Shown: positions 50,301-56,563 of the stretch, one piece after another
Position numbering within the stretch: position 1 is the first letter of the stretch
Layout: each line of letters begins with the position of its first letter
From: Gordonia shandongensis DSM 45094
Lineage (GTDB): Bacteria > Actinomycetota > Actinomycetes > Mycobacteriales > Mycobacteriaceae
Assembly (NCBI RefSeq): GCF_000423025.1
Contig: NZ_AUHE01000003.1
Coordinates: 283,797 to 347,796 of the forward strand
Direction of reading: 5' to 3'
Length of the DNA stretch: 64,000 bases
Notes under the pieces: model-generated
What the model was told of the DNA's origin: nothing
Seen by the model: only the letters and a program-made list of their open reading frames with translations
Database searches by the model: none
Position numbers and translations under genes: made by a program

Positions 50301-52830
50301 TGACCACATCACCCGAACGGTAGAGTCTGGCACCCGCCCGGTGGGGATCGGCCACGAATCGTCCGGCCGTCAGCCCCGGACGCCCCAGATAGCCGGCGGC
50401 GACCTGACTCCCGCCGATGTACAGTTCGCCCTCCTCACCGATGGGGACCTCTCGCAACCAGCCGTCGAGTACGTGAACCGTCGTGTTCCAGATCGGATGT
50501 CCGATCGGCACACTGTCGCCGACGCCGTGGGCGGGCACCGCCGTCGCGGTCACATCGACGGCCGCCTCCGTCGGGCCGTACAGATTGTGGAGTTCGGCGG
50601 TCAGGTTCTCGTGAAATCGTCGGCAGAGTGCGCCGGGCAGCGGTTCACCGCTGCAGAGCACTCGCCGGACGCTTCGAATCGACGTCGAGGTCGGCTCGTC
50701 GAGAAACGCCGCGAGCATCGTCGGAACGAAATGGACGGTCGTCACCCGGTGCTCGTTCATCACCTCGACGAGGTATTCGGGATCGCGGTGTCCGCCGGGG
50801 CGCGCCATGACCAGTGAGGCACCGACCATCAGCGGCCAGAAGAACTCCCACACCGAAACGTCGAACCCCGCCGGTGTCTTCTGCAGAATCCGATCGTCGG
50901 CGTCGAGTGCGTACTCCGACTGCGCCCACCGGAGCCGGTTGACGACCGCACGGTGCGAGACCGCGACGCCCTTGGGACGCCCCGTGGACCCGGAGGTGAA
51001 GATGACGTACGCGATGTCCTCGGGGCGGACCGGACGACCTCGCTCGTCGTCGGACACCTCGACAGTCGAAGTCTCGTCGAGGGCCGACTGCACGGCGGGA
51101 TCGTCGAGATTCAGGACGCCCAGATCACCGAACCAGTCAGCCGCGACGCCGTCGCTGACGATCAGAGCTGGATCTGCATCCTCGATGATCGCCTCGATGC
51201 GGGCCATCGGAAGCTCCTGGTCGACAGGCACGTAGGCCGCACCGATATGGACAGCTGCGTGCAGCGCGATGGGCAGGCGGCTGCTGCGCGGGAGGCAGAC
51301 GGCGACCCGATGTCCGGGACGGATCCCGGCGCCCAGCAGATGGTGCGCCAGCGCATTGACCCGGGCCCGAAACGTCGCGTAGTCGAGTTCGGCGTCCTCG
51401 GCGATCACCGCTGGGAGGCCGCCGCTGCGGGCGGCGCAGTGCACGAGCAGATCGTCGAGGGTGTCGTCCTGCGGATGTTCGACCGCTGTTTCGTTCCACC
51501 GCCGAATGCTCGCGAACTCCGCGTCGGAGACCCGCGGAATCTGCGACACGGGAAGCCCATGCGCTCGCGGGGAACTCGCCTCGCTGAGGAATCGGACGAG
51601 TTCGCGGTCGATCGTCGCGAGATCGTCTGCGGAGTACCGCGCCGCGTCCGCGTCGATCGCGATGTCGAGGCCCCCGTCTCGCCCGGATCGTCGGCTCACC
51701 GTGATCGTCAATTCGCGGACGGGCCCGCGTGCGAGAGAGTGCACCCTTCCTTCAGTGCCGCCGAAATCGTGAACGTCGGTGAACGGTTTGATGTTCAGCC
51801 ACACACCGGGTGCACTTCCGGACATCCGATCCACTCGCTCACCGCGGAGCTTCGAGTGCGCCGACAGTCCCGAGACGGCCTCGTGGACCTCACGCGTCAG
51901 GTCCACGAGGTCCCGGTCGGGACCGACGCCGAGATGCAGGGGAAGCACGTTCACCGCCATCGTCGGCACAGCGGCCGCAGCGGTGCCGAACCGGCTCATC
52001 ACGGGGAAGCCGAACGCCGTGCGGATGCTCGTCTGCGCGCTGATTCGGCCGCCGACCTCCGCGGCCAGCAGCGCGGTCATGGCATCCACCCATCCGGCGC
52101 CCGCCTTCTCCGCCAGTCGGCTCGCCCCGGACACCACGTCGGGTCCGGCGGCAGTCGTCCGGGTCCTGATGTGCCGGACGGCCTGGTCCTCACCCGCACG
52201 CACCGACGCCGGGCGATGCCTACGGGCGAGCGTCTGCCTCCAATACCGTTCGTCGTCGGCCCGACGATCGGAGTCGATGTAGGCGGCCTCGTCAGCGAGA
52301 ACGCGGTCGACGGCTCCGTACCAGGAGTCGGGAGCCCGCTCCCCGCACTCCGCGGCCGAATAGATCTGGGCCGTGCGACGCACGACGAGGTCGAGTCCAT
52401 ACGCGTCGAGCGCGATGTGGTGCGCGATCAGGAGGAGAAAGGTCAGTTCGTCCCCCACCTCTACCACGGTCGATTCCGCGACGGGGTCGGTCGACGGATC
52501 GATCGGTGTCGCCGCGCGCTCCCGCATCCACGCCAGGGCCGCCTGCCTCCCGGCCTCAACGTGCCGTCTCACCTCGGTGGTCGCGCCGGTACCCGACCAT
52601 CGCCTCACCGAATCGCCGTCGACGCCGTAGGTCGAGAGCAGTCCGTCCGCTTCCGCGAGAGCCTCGGTCGCGGCCGCGACCAACGCACGGCGGTTCACCG
52701 GGCCCGGCAGTTCGACCGCATGGGCGACGACGAACGCCGCAGATCCCGGCACCAGGGTCTGACCGAACCAGATGGCCGACTGGGCTTCGGTCACAGGAAG
52801 GGCTCGAGTACTCGACACCGGTGACGGCAT
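38392..52830 (-). CDS. Giant NRPS: C-A(Ser)-T-E / C-A(beta-Ala)-T / C-relic / C-A(hOrn)-T-TE
   Basis: The 4812-residue synthetase reads, by motifs: C1 (about 10-430, HHIALDAYG), A1 (465-960), T1 (Ser1003), E1 (1045-1490, HHLAVDGVSWS), C2 (1545-1965, HHAVLDGWS), A2 (1990-2490), T2 (Ser2537), C3 (2610-3050, HHIATDE), a relic stretch (3100-3440), C4 (3475-3900, EHALLDGWS), A4 (3935-4430), T4 (Ser4481) and TE (4540-4800, GWSYGG, Ser4620). Specificity codes aligned by hand to GrsA: A1 D-V-W-H-L-S-L-V-D, serine-like as in EntF; A2 V-D-T-T-V-S-S-G-D, with Asp at position 236 instead of 235 as in beta-alanine domains; A4 D-A-E-D-S-G-L-I-N, close to N5-hydroxyornithine codes. C1 should accept dihydroxybenzoate from the carrier protein. 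Start ATG 52830 is 6 bases after GAGGAG; GTG 52833 precedes it. Predicted chain: DHB-D-Ser-beta-Ala-hOrn. Substrate calls are inference. Confidence 0.93.
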   Translation of the reverse strand: MPSPVSSTRALPVTEAQSAIWFGQTLVPGSAAFVVAHAVELPGPVNRRALVAAATEALAEADGLLSTYGVDGDSVRRWSGTGATTEVRRHVEAGRQAALAWMRERAATPIDPSTDPVAESTVVEVGDELTFLLLIAHHIALDAYGLDLVVRRTAQIYSAAECGERAPDSWYGAVDRVLADEAAYIDSDRRADDERYWRQTLARRHRPASVRAGEDQAVRHIRTRTTAAGPDVVSGASRLAEKAGAGWVDAMTALLAAEVGGRISAQTSIRTAFGFPVMSRFGTAAAAVPTMAVNVLPLHLGVGPDRDLVDLTREVHEAVSGLSAHSKLRGERVDRMSGSAPGVWLNIKPFTDVHDFGGTEGRVHSLARGPVRELTITVSRRSGRDGGLDIAIDADAARYSADDLATIDRELVRFLSEASSPRAHGLPVSQIPRVSDAEFASIRRWNETAVEHPQDDTLDDLLVHCAARSGGLPAVIAEDAELDYATFRARVNALAHHLLGAGIRPGHRVAVCLPRSSRLPIALHAAVHIGAAYVPVDQELPMARIEAIIEDADPALIVSDGVAADWFGDLGVLNLDDPAVQSALDETSTVEVSDDERGRPVRPEDIAYVIFTSGSTGRPKGVAVSHRAVVNRLRWAQSEYALDADDRILQKTPAGFDVSVWEFFWPLMVGASLVMARPGGHRDPEYLVEVMNEHRVTTVHFVPTMLAAFLDEPTSTSIRSVRRVLCSGEPLPGALCRRFHENLTAELHNLYGPTEAAVDVTATAVPAHGVGDSVPIGHPIWNTTVHVLDGWLREVPIGEEGELYIGGSQVAAGYLGRPGLTAGRFVADPHRAGARLYRSGDVVIRRPDGGLDYVGRTDFQVKIHGQRIELGEIEAALLGHPGVGAAVARIVDTVAGPRVVGYVVPRAGSLDPLDAERVRTGLAETLPAHGVPAVVMVIDELPTTTSGKTDRNALPEPEWDTGAGRGGDAATDCERALAGAFTEVLGVGRVGVADDFFRLGGDSISALRLISAVRRRGWHIRTADVLRYPTVADLARRADPTAPGADGETEEAAVGPLIETPIMIDLLGSTSSSVARSLAQSTVVTTPADVDADALRRAVAGLRVAHGALRMIGSVDEGLRIRPRRQTADTGVREADDTDGFVIAEEVRMGTQEADDAVAAAVTAGYGWLNPSVGRMFRACWIPGRAGPGVLVMVAHHLAVDGVSWSVILEDLRTAVERGTGSVPSSGHSLRTWNAERRRVAALLAPGDRTAWQQILASAGRASIVRRDLGPADTVAASRTVWSRIGGADLRSILEIVVPAVHGRLDDVIVAATARAVADLSPDGDRAVVLDVEGHGREADVLADVTGRPYDVARTVGWFTTVYPVRVDVSPWSEDRFEGADSVVKAAKEALRHAPHRGIGYGYRVDEGGEAPGVVAAELLVNYLGRHSESVGGPWGALPVPGDGIGTLGVAMDPSMRMSHALQINAALVAGDHDEPTLDVQFRYAPGVVADGDVVDLVARFEETVAAIADAGRNGRIGGLTPSDITVALAPDELDDLVSRSTGIADVLAPTPLQEGLLSATGDNHDPYLVQLLVDVDGPLDALRLREAASRLLARHPHLASTFTVTVHGRPVAVVPERPVAIWREFDAADEAERDRLIADDRARGFDTAGGELIRFLLIRLGAERNRLVVTHHHAVLDGWSMPILIRELFALLGGERLPAAIPYADYLRHLERRDRAADRRAWSRALEGLEGPTIVVPAEAGRAPARPGGERSRRRVTGTVAPGIAEALASRARDAGITINSLVQTAWALTLGRHTGSADVVFGTAVAVRPPEIPGIDDAVGLLINTVPVRVDQRPDETVDDVAARLHAWNSALHEHRSAPLSEILGDLRRDILFDTLMVFENYPMAPIIDRATDLRVRMAGVEDEAAFPVTMIVVPSGGLDLELTFTAGVPEALGAALVESMIEALETIATDPHAMPKSVFATPETVPTVWSGPPATATPTTVVDLLDGAEGAATVIAGESVLSGDELRRRADELVEALTALGVRPESHVAVLLPRGIDAVIATCGVLRSPGVLVPIDPAHPDARVTALLTATDPAVVVTDAMNVGRVPATFAVHVMDRPGAGSAATVSARDWPVLPESGAVGVFTSGTTGPPKLTVMSHRALAARVTWGLRLWSVGDRAAEPDVRILRSVPGFVDAVTDLLSGVAAGSRIVVADDAAAADPAELRDVIRTSGVNRITTVPSVAAEIVGTPDVTHPDMTHPDMTYPDGALGSIRTWVVSGEALSADVYGRMRAQSDAVIINSYGSTEVAGDVAFAELTGPDAEITLGTLVPGAVARVLDHWLRPVPLRTPGELYVGGPQVARGYADAAALTGTRFVADPWGSGAVVFRTGDLVSVDEGGRLRYHGRADRQLSIRGIRVEPGEVEAALVAVDGVAEAAVDCREILAGEPVLVGYVTASRSGDHLSASGIRRELADVLPRHLVPATVVVVDRLPRGSNGKLDRGALPTPSRTPIPAHGRAAEPTGPVTGDALAADFAAVLGIADVDIADDFFSLGGHSLLANRLVTRLRARGVDADLRDVFDHPTPITLAEHLAASTEASDRDAGATGAGETDSGDRDAVDDRFPRPPGAPGVAPASFGQQSLWLADQLTGDDGSAYRVAALFAVDGDIDIAVLRRASLDVVAEHPVLRTVFEWRDDLLWQRALPVDDVDLDRLADAVHVPADATGDAIARFVAEPMDLATHVPFRVRVFHAEGTALLVLAGHHIATDEASFPMVIGTLVDAYRRRSAGAAEAPRESTRFDYQSHAIAQRRRVESGRYRDDVDFWRERLADLPAETALPHRRAPRPGERHTVATRRAVLPAATSRGLRALAGRFRVSPLMLAQLLIAAVLRGRGAGDVVPFGSPVSVRPDHGFADVVGYFVNTVVMTTDLAGNPLAGEALDRIRDDGLSAIEHGQVPFENVVDAVRPGGLGGRSPLFQVMIAYRDQSIVESMDMGDALLRRLDREEVHARFGGSPDASVAKFEMVFVLGEDEDGTWSIGIDYARELFAGETVDGMLCGIVAAASAFAADPGIGVDDLTAVASSSGAVDAVDMVTLTVPSADSASRRGSESVERRRLNLAGVPVERIRQAHRACLAAIVADVPTTGASREEAAGVDEDPLAPVGIDRVLDYGTALRIRDSFGAAGGVGTGSDRGLDIEMGDDGLVRAAELVVTGCDPVFADALATAVESAATAPGRIRVAMATPADEVAARVSADGRGENVVGPRGPGTAGGRALEHAAGVERSMVGAVSIRDAVVAAVISGIAGHSGPVVTGARDALVIDIEQSVRTDDTALTPGRLALRYPVVIPVGLAGADHATLVTAVAGCLPDRPVAAEVRRDGSGARLLIRWYETDARPAAQPLDGYATVVTVHVGTATAGRTTRIIRWRVDGTPEAAELVDARRVGRALSRAAMAPAGQAELIRAAAERAVRDPARPTLVGLGAADLLEVEATFGAWADVMPASGLQQGLLFHMQLAAETGAADPYVSQARLNFSGRLSQERLRAAVRTLLVRHPNLRAGFTMIDGGIVQVVPERVEVPVRVLDGRSGVDVDALLQRERETSFRSDRPPLVRFLAVRVGDDGWVLAMTFEHALLDGWSYQIVLDELLALYDDPDGTGLERPALYREYAMWLQRQDTARAASAWADYLAGLAEPTILRPDAVGSTVDLASARDYRTDLPIELSAAVEHLARRAGSTASTVLRVAWGVTLSRLTGSTDVVFGATVSGRPPEVPGADRIVGLLFNTVPVRVRSTPWMSVEQLVRATHRAQIQVIDVPFVSLTDITAGSGLPQLFDTLFVTQNHPVARTDRTVGPNGGIRLTGGVLDDATHYPISISAMPGNRIHLRCAYRGDLYSAAQIDELMQRYVRVLSTMVESPDVAVGAVTTIAPAEFDAEVRRWNETTAAVPDRTVAGLFAMQATATPEAPALVAGDVSLTFGQLHGAINRLARVMIDRGVRPEHRVALILPRDERMVIAMFAVFAAGAAYVPIDPDLPLERARYIVGESAPSIVISTSSSDPSLVVGHRSLLLDSEVVVDEIARMDSSPVRDVERGGPVRMDNLAYLIFTSGSTGRPKGVAVGYRGLTNMYVNHVETIFNPVVAGQQGRRLAIAHTTSFSFDASWEQLFWLVNGHCVHIIDETLRKEPAELLEHYDRVGIDGFDSTPSYIDVLVEQGLVDRDRPAGRSRRAEDCGVVFVSLGGEAVPDALWTRLRTTPGVESYNLYGPTEYTINALGADLADSETPTLGHPITNTRAYVLDDGLNPVPAGVIGELYLAGAGIARGYHGRPGLTAERFPACPWGGAGERMYRTGDRVRRRGNGALDYLGRTDDQIKIRGYRVEPAEIVDSLVTHRDVARAAVVAPLDSAGQRRLLAFVVPAAGRTVNPGAVRAHVRTALPDYMVPAAVIPIGEIPLTVNGKVDVRALPVVEVAVDRRVPPATATEAIVADVTAELLGVHEVSVVEPIRDMGGTSLTIMRLVSRLADVLGKEAAMSEHLAVTVRDVLSGMTVREIAARVTGADSGGEVSRADQEASPLTEFVAASSDRSVYCFPEGFGLVVPYAVLADRVPPGWGLYGLPAPEPGGPPEVVAAAYADLLESRHPAGDLDLLGWSYGGHLAYWTARELTIRGRRVASLTIIDAYPSVAVADAPVTVTDARDRAETDLALRTGAPTGVSRTDLVRRTLFGGGGQTDDARSVTTLPDDDLAAMFESYAGCERTLSYGTRGVLDVPTAIIGSEPNRDSHAHPPTAVSAWAHHLTAIDHWWSTSFRHARLLDPAAVSEWIPTAQRIWREKAVAGDVDTTDE
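46097..46141 (-). repeat. 15-bp tandem repeat inside NRPS domain A2
   Basis: Two identical units GTCATGTCTGGGTGA (plus-strand reading) and a third diverged unit encode the peptide repeat THPDM/THPDM/TYPD in reverse order, in a surface loop of the beta-alanine-like adenylation domain. The frame is preserved. Confidence 0.85.
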
Positions 52831-52854
52831 CACGTTCTCCTCAGTGTTGTCAGC

Positions 52855-52922
52855 GGGGACGGGTCCTCAGGGGGACGGGTTCTCAGGGGACGGGTTCTCA
52901 GGGGACGGGTTCTCAGGGGACG
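52855..52922. repeat. 15-bp minisatellite in the panD-NRPS gap
   Basis: About four and a half copies of GGGGACGGGTTCTCA fill 68 of the 95 bp between the panD stop and the NRPS ATG; the first copy has one substitution and the second carries an extra G. The NRPS ribosome site lies just outside, at about 52837-52842. Copy-number change would alter spacing in the leader without touching either protein. Confidence 0.95.
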
Positions 52923-52925
52923 TCG

Positions 52926-53333
52926 TCAACGGGTGGCCAGCTGGCCCGAGGCCCCCGGAACCGGTGCCCCCGGGTCTGCGCCCAGTGCGACGATCCGATT
53001 GGCCGAGTCCACGTGCACGACCTTCGGCACGTGGCCGCGCCGCTCACCGTCGGTCATCTGGACATAGGACATGATGATGATGAGGTCACCGGGGTCCACC
53101 AGATGCGCTGCGGCCCCGTTGATGCAGATCACGCCCGAGTCGGCGGGACCGGTGATCGCATACGTCTCCAGACGGGCACCGTTCGTGATGTCCACGATGT
53201 GGACGAGTTCGCCCTCCACGAGGTCCGCGGCCGCCATCAGGGACCCGTCGATCGTGACCGACCCGACGTAGTGCAAGTCGGCCTGCGTGACCGTCGCGCG
53301 GTGAATCTTCCCGTTGACCAATGTTCTCTTCAT
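52926..53333 (-). CDS. panD: Aspartate 1-decarboxylase (PanD), siderophore-locus copy
   Basis: The 135-residue pyruvoyl enzyme turns L-aspartate into beta-alanine. The self-cleavage site is YVGSVTID, Gly24-Ser25, with Lys9, Arg54 and Tyr58 all at their conserved places, so it should process and act normally. It lies between the ornithine monooxygenase and the NRPS on the same strand, 79 bp after the former. Adenylation domain A2 of the NRPS carries a beta-amino-acid-type code, so this copy probably supplies beta-alanine for the siderophore and not primarily for pantothenate. No panB or panC is nearby. Confidence 0.93.
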   Translation of the reverse strand: MKRTLVNGKIHRATVTQADLHYVGSVTIDGSLMAAADLVEGELVHIVDITNGARLETYAITGPADSGVICINGAAAHLVDPGDLIIIMSYVQMTDGERRGHVPKVVHVDSANRIVALGADPGAPVPGASGQLATR

Positions 53334-53412
53334 GCTCTCTCCTCACCGTTCATGTGCTCGCTCCCGGATCCGGTCGCGCGTCCGATCCCGGCCGCCGTGG
53401 CTCGAGGCGGGA

Positions 53413-54831
53413 TCACCGGGTACCGGCCGTTTCTCGGCTCGACGCCGCCGCCGACCCGGCTCGGTCTTCCGAGTCGTCGCAACCTTCGCAACCGCGGAGG
53501 TCGCCGATCAGGGTCGACAGGATCTCGCCGGCTCGGACCGCCGCATTCGACAGGAGCGTGGATGCGAGCCCGTGTGTCGCCTCGGTCGCGCCCTGGACAT
53601 ATAGGCCCGGAATCGCCTCGCCGTCGATCACCTGCCGGTACTGTCGGTCGACCGTCGAACCACTCGGTACGGCACCCGATACCTCCAGCAGCTTCTCGGC
53701 CCCCACGGACTCGAATCCCGTCGCACAGACGACCGCCGTGTACCGACGTTCGTCGAGAACTCCGGTCAACCGGGACCGCAGGGTCACGGCGACGCCGTCC
53801 TCGTCGGCACACGCGTCGAGCACGGCGGTCGCCGGCAGCATGTACAGGCGACGACGACCGACGACCTTCTCGCGATACTCGATCGCGTAGAGCTCGTTGA
53901 TGAGGTCCAGGTCGACGCAGGCGTAGTTCGTCGTGCTGTGCCTCATCATGAGCTCCGCACGAATCTCCGGCGGTGCGTTGTAGAAGTCGTCGACGGCATC
54001 GGGATCGAAGACCCGGTTCGCATACGGGCTGTCGTCGGCCGGCTGGAATCCGTACCCGTTGAACGCGCACTCGACGATCGCCGACCGGAACGTCGTATGC
54101 AGGTGCCGCGCGACCTCCGCAGCGCTCTGTCCCCCGCCGACCACGAGGAACCGATCCGGTTCGGGATGCCGAGGGAGGGCCTCGAGGCGAGTGAGGAGTT
54201 CATGATTGTGGAACAGGCGTGGACCGCGCGTCGCCCACCGCGGCAGACGCTGGCTCAGGCCCGCCGCGACGACCACCGACCGTGCGTGCACCGTCCGGCG
54301 TCCGTCGGGACCGGACACATGAACGGCGAAACGCGCACCGTCCGGCTGTCTGGTCAGCCGAGTCAGGCCCATGACCTCCGTTCCGTACAGAATGGTCGAG
54401 TCGACCCGTTCCGAGATCCACCGCAGATAGTCGGTGAACTCCACGCGCGTCGGGAAGAACGTCTGCTGATTGACGAAGTCGACGATCCGTCCCCGGTCCT
54501 TCAGGTAGGCCAGAAAGCTGAACGGGCTCTGCGGGTTTCGCAGAGTGACCAGGTCCTTGAGGAACGCGATCTGCATCGTCGCGCCCTCCAGAAGCATGTC
54601 CGGATGCCACCCGAAGTCGACCTCGCGTTCGAAAACGGTCATGGCCAGCGGTCCACCGATACGCCGCTGCTCGTCGAGACGATTGTGTTCGTCGAGGGCG
54701 GCGGCCAGAGCAAGGTTCGCGGGGCCCGCACCGACCCCGACGAGATCGACGGTGCGCAGGTCCGGGTGCGGGGCATTCGGAGCATGAGAGGTTGAGGTTC
54801 GGGACGTCGGATTTCGGGATTCGTCACACAT
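53413..54831 (-). CDS. L-ornithine N5-monooxygenase (lysine/ornithine N-hydroxylase family)
   Basis: The 472-residue flavoprotein has the FAD motif VGVGAGPANLALA, FGWHPDML, the SPFSFLAYL segment, the NADPH motif FLVVGGGQSAAEVARHL and the C-terminal ATG motif VVCATGFES with THGLASTLLS. It hydroxylates the side-chain amine with NADPH and O2. Ornithine is preferred over lysine because NRPS domain A4 reads like a hydroxyornithine domain. ATG 54831 has GAGGAAG upstream. No formyl- or acetyltransferase for the product is present, so the hydroxyornithine may enter unmodified and be cyclised at release. Confidence 0.9.
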   Translation of the reverse strand: MCDESRNPTSRTSTSHAPNAPHPDLRTVDLVGVGAGPANLALAAALDEHNRLDEQRRIGGPLAMTVFEREVDFGWHPDMLLEGATMQIAFLKDLVTLRNPQSPFSFLAYLKDRGRIVDFVNQQTFFPTRVEFTDYLRWISERVDSTILYGTEVMGLTRLTRQPDGARFAVHVSGPDGRRTVHARSVVVAAGLSQRLPRWATRGPRLFHNHELLTRLEALPRHPEPDRFLVVGGGQSAAEVARHLHTTFRSAIVECAFNGYGFQPADDSPYANRVFDPDAVDDFYNAPPEIRAELMMRHSTTNYACVDLDLINELYAIEYREKVVGRRRLYMLPATAVLDACADEDGVAVTLRSRLTGVLDERRYTAVVCATGFESVGAEKLLEVSGAVPSGSTVDRQYRQVIDGEAIPGLYVQGATEATHGLASTLLSNAAVRAGEILSTLIGDLRGCEGCDDSEDRAGSAAASSRETAGTR

Positions 54832-54872
54832 GGTCTTCCTCGGTCGGCTGTCGGATGCGGGCTCACGCGGGG

Positions 54873-55943
54873 TCATCGGCGGACGGATTCGATCAGTGAG
54901 AACGGCCCCAGCACGGCCCGCAGCTTGTTCTCCGTCTCGGCGAACTCGGCGTCCGGATCGGAGTGCGCCACGATCCCGCCGCCGGCGAACGCGCGCAACG
55001 AGGTCCGATCGACGCCCACCTCGGCGCACCGGATCGCGACGCGCCAGTGGCCGTCACCCCGAGAGTTCGTCCATCCGACAGCACCCGCATAGAACCGTCG
55101 TTCCCCTTCGAACGACGCGATCGCCTTCGCCGCAGACTGTTTGGGAACCCCGCAGACAGCAGCGGTCGGGTGCAGAGCCAACGCCAGATCGAGTGCCGTG
55201 ACGGACGAATCGTTGACGCGTCCTTCGATCCTCGTTCCGAGGTGCCACACCGGACCTGCGCGGGTTACCGATGGCTCCGCGGGAATCTCCAGGTCACAGC
55301 ACACCGGTGCGAGCGCCGTGGCGATCTCGTCGACGACATATGCGTGTTCCTCCCTGTCCTTCGCCGAATCGAACAGTCCGTCCGGCTCCGCCGCGGTCCC
55401 GGCGTACGGATGGCAGCTGACTCGGTCGCCGTGACGTTCCACCAGCACCTCGGGACTCGACCCCACCAGCCACGGCGATGCGGGGTCGCCGCCGGCGAGG
55501 GCCACGCCGAAGGCATTGCCTCGGTCGTCCCGCGAACGCAGCGCCGCCACCAGATCCAGCGGTCGCACCGGTGCCGCCGACTCGAAGTCGACCGCGCGAG
55601 CCAGGACTACCTTTCGCAGTTCCCCGGACCCGATCAGCGCGACAGCGCGGCGCACGCGGTCGAGGTGTTCCCCAGGCTCAGGGACCTCGGCCACCTGTCG
55701 CAGCGGCGGAAGCGGCCGAACCTCCGGAAGATGTCCGCCACGCCCGAGCACGGACGGCGCCGTCAGCGCGGCACGGTCGGCCAGGTCGAAGGGCAGCGCA
55801 CCGACCACGGCATCGACGTCACGCGCACGCAACGCGTCCGCCGCGACGTGCGGATCGTCGTATCTGGCCTCGACCCCGGAGGCGGTCACGATGCCTCGAC
55901 GGTCGGCCAGGACGAAGTGCGGATCATCGCTCGACGTGGTCAC
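54873..55943 (-). CDS. dhbC: Isochorismate synthase (DhbC/EntC family)
   Basis: The 356-residue chorismate-binding enzyme has LRKVVLARAVDF, WLVGSSPEVLV, CHPYAGTAAE, the Mg-site HPTAAVCGVPKQSA, FYAGAVGW and AGGGIVAHSDPDAEFAETENK. It converts chorismate to isochorismate, the first step to 2,3-dihydroxybenzoate. The GTG start overlaps the isochorismatase stop (GTGA). The CGVPKQSA run favours isochorismate synthase over anthranilate or salicylate synthase. Confidence 0.93.
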   Translation of the reverse strand: MTTSSDDPHFVLADRRGIVTASGVEARYDDPHVAADALRARDVDAVVGALPFDLADRAALTAPSVLGRGGHLPEVRPLPPLRQVAEVPEPGEHLDRVRRAVALIGSGELRKVVLARAVDFESAAPVRPLDLVAALRSRDDRGNAFGVALAGGDPASPWLVGSSPEVLVERHGDRVSCHPYAGTAAEPDGLFDSAKDREEHAYVVDEIATALAPVCCDLEIPAEPSVTRAGPVWHLGTRIEGRVNDSSVTALDLALALHPTAAVCGVPKQSAAKAIASFEGERRFYAGAVGWTNSRGDGHWRVAIRCAEVGVDRTSLRAFAGGGIVAHSDPDAEFAETENKLRAVLGPFSLIESVRR

Positions 55944-56563
55944 CGAAGCGCCTCACGGACCGCGACGGTCGTCTCGACTCGACCGCACCGGGTCGCCACG
56001 TAGTCCATCGCGCGGGCGTGATCGGCTTCCGAGAAGTCGGCGACGGCATCGCGGACCACGTGCGGCCGAACGTCTCGCATGAAGGCGTCGAGAGCGGTCG
56101 TCATCACCCCGATGTGGGCGTAGACGCCGACGATGATGAGTTGATCGCGTCCCCACATCCGCATCCGCTCCGCCAGGTCTGATCGGGCGAAGGCGCTGTA
56201 TCGCCATTTGACGAGACGAATGTCGTCGTCGGCCGGGGTGAGGTCGTCGATGATCCGCTCATCGGACGCGGCCAGCCCCGGCCCCCAGAAGTCCGTGAGC
56301 AACGCGCGCTCCACCGGATCCTGATCCCCGGGTTGCGCGGTGTACACCACCGGCACTCCTCGAGCGCGGGCATCGGCCCGCACGGACGCGATGTTCGGGA
56401 TCACCGTCCGCAACGGTTCCGATTCCCGGTCGAAGGCGCGTACGAAGTGGTCCTGCATGTCGTGGATGAGCAGTACCGCCCGGTCCGGGTCGATCGACCA
56501 ATCGACGACGTCGACGCACTCGCGTCGCGGAATGTCATAGACAACGCTTTCGGGCAGGCTCAT
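55940..56563 (-). CDS. Isochorismatase without aryl carrier domain
   Basis: The 207-residue protein matches the hydrolase half of EntB: VVDWSIDPDRAVLLIHDMQDHFV in two parts, VVYTAQPGDQ, LVKWRYSAFARSDL, LIIVGVYAHIGVMTTALDAFM. It turns isochorismate into 2,3-dihydro-2,3-dihydroxybenzoate. EntB has a C-terminal carrier domain of about 75 residues; this protein stops before it. The free carrier at 33003-33257 should fill that role. ATG 56563 follows GAGGAG and overlaps the AMP-ligase stop. Confidence 0.93.
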   Translation of the reverse strand: MSLPESVVYDIPRRECVDVVDWSIDPDRAVLLIHDMQDHFVRAFDRESEPLRTVIPNIASVRADARARGVPVVYTAQPGDQDPVERALLTDFWGPGLAASDERIIDDLTPADDDIRLVKWRYSAFARSDLAERMRMWGRDQLIIVGVYAHIGVMTTALDAFMRDVRPHVVRDAVADFSEADHARAMDYVATRCGRVETTVAVREALR

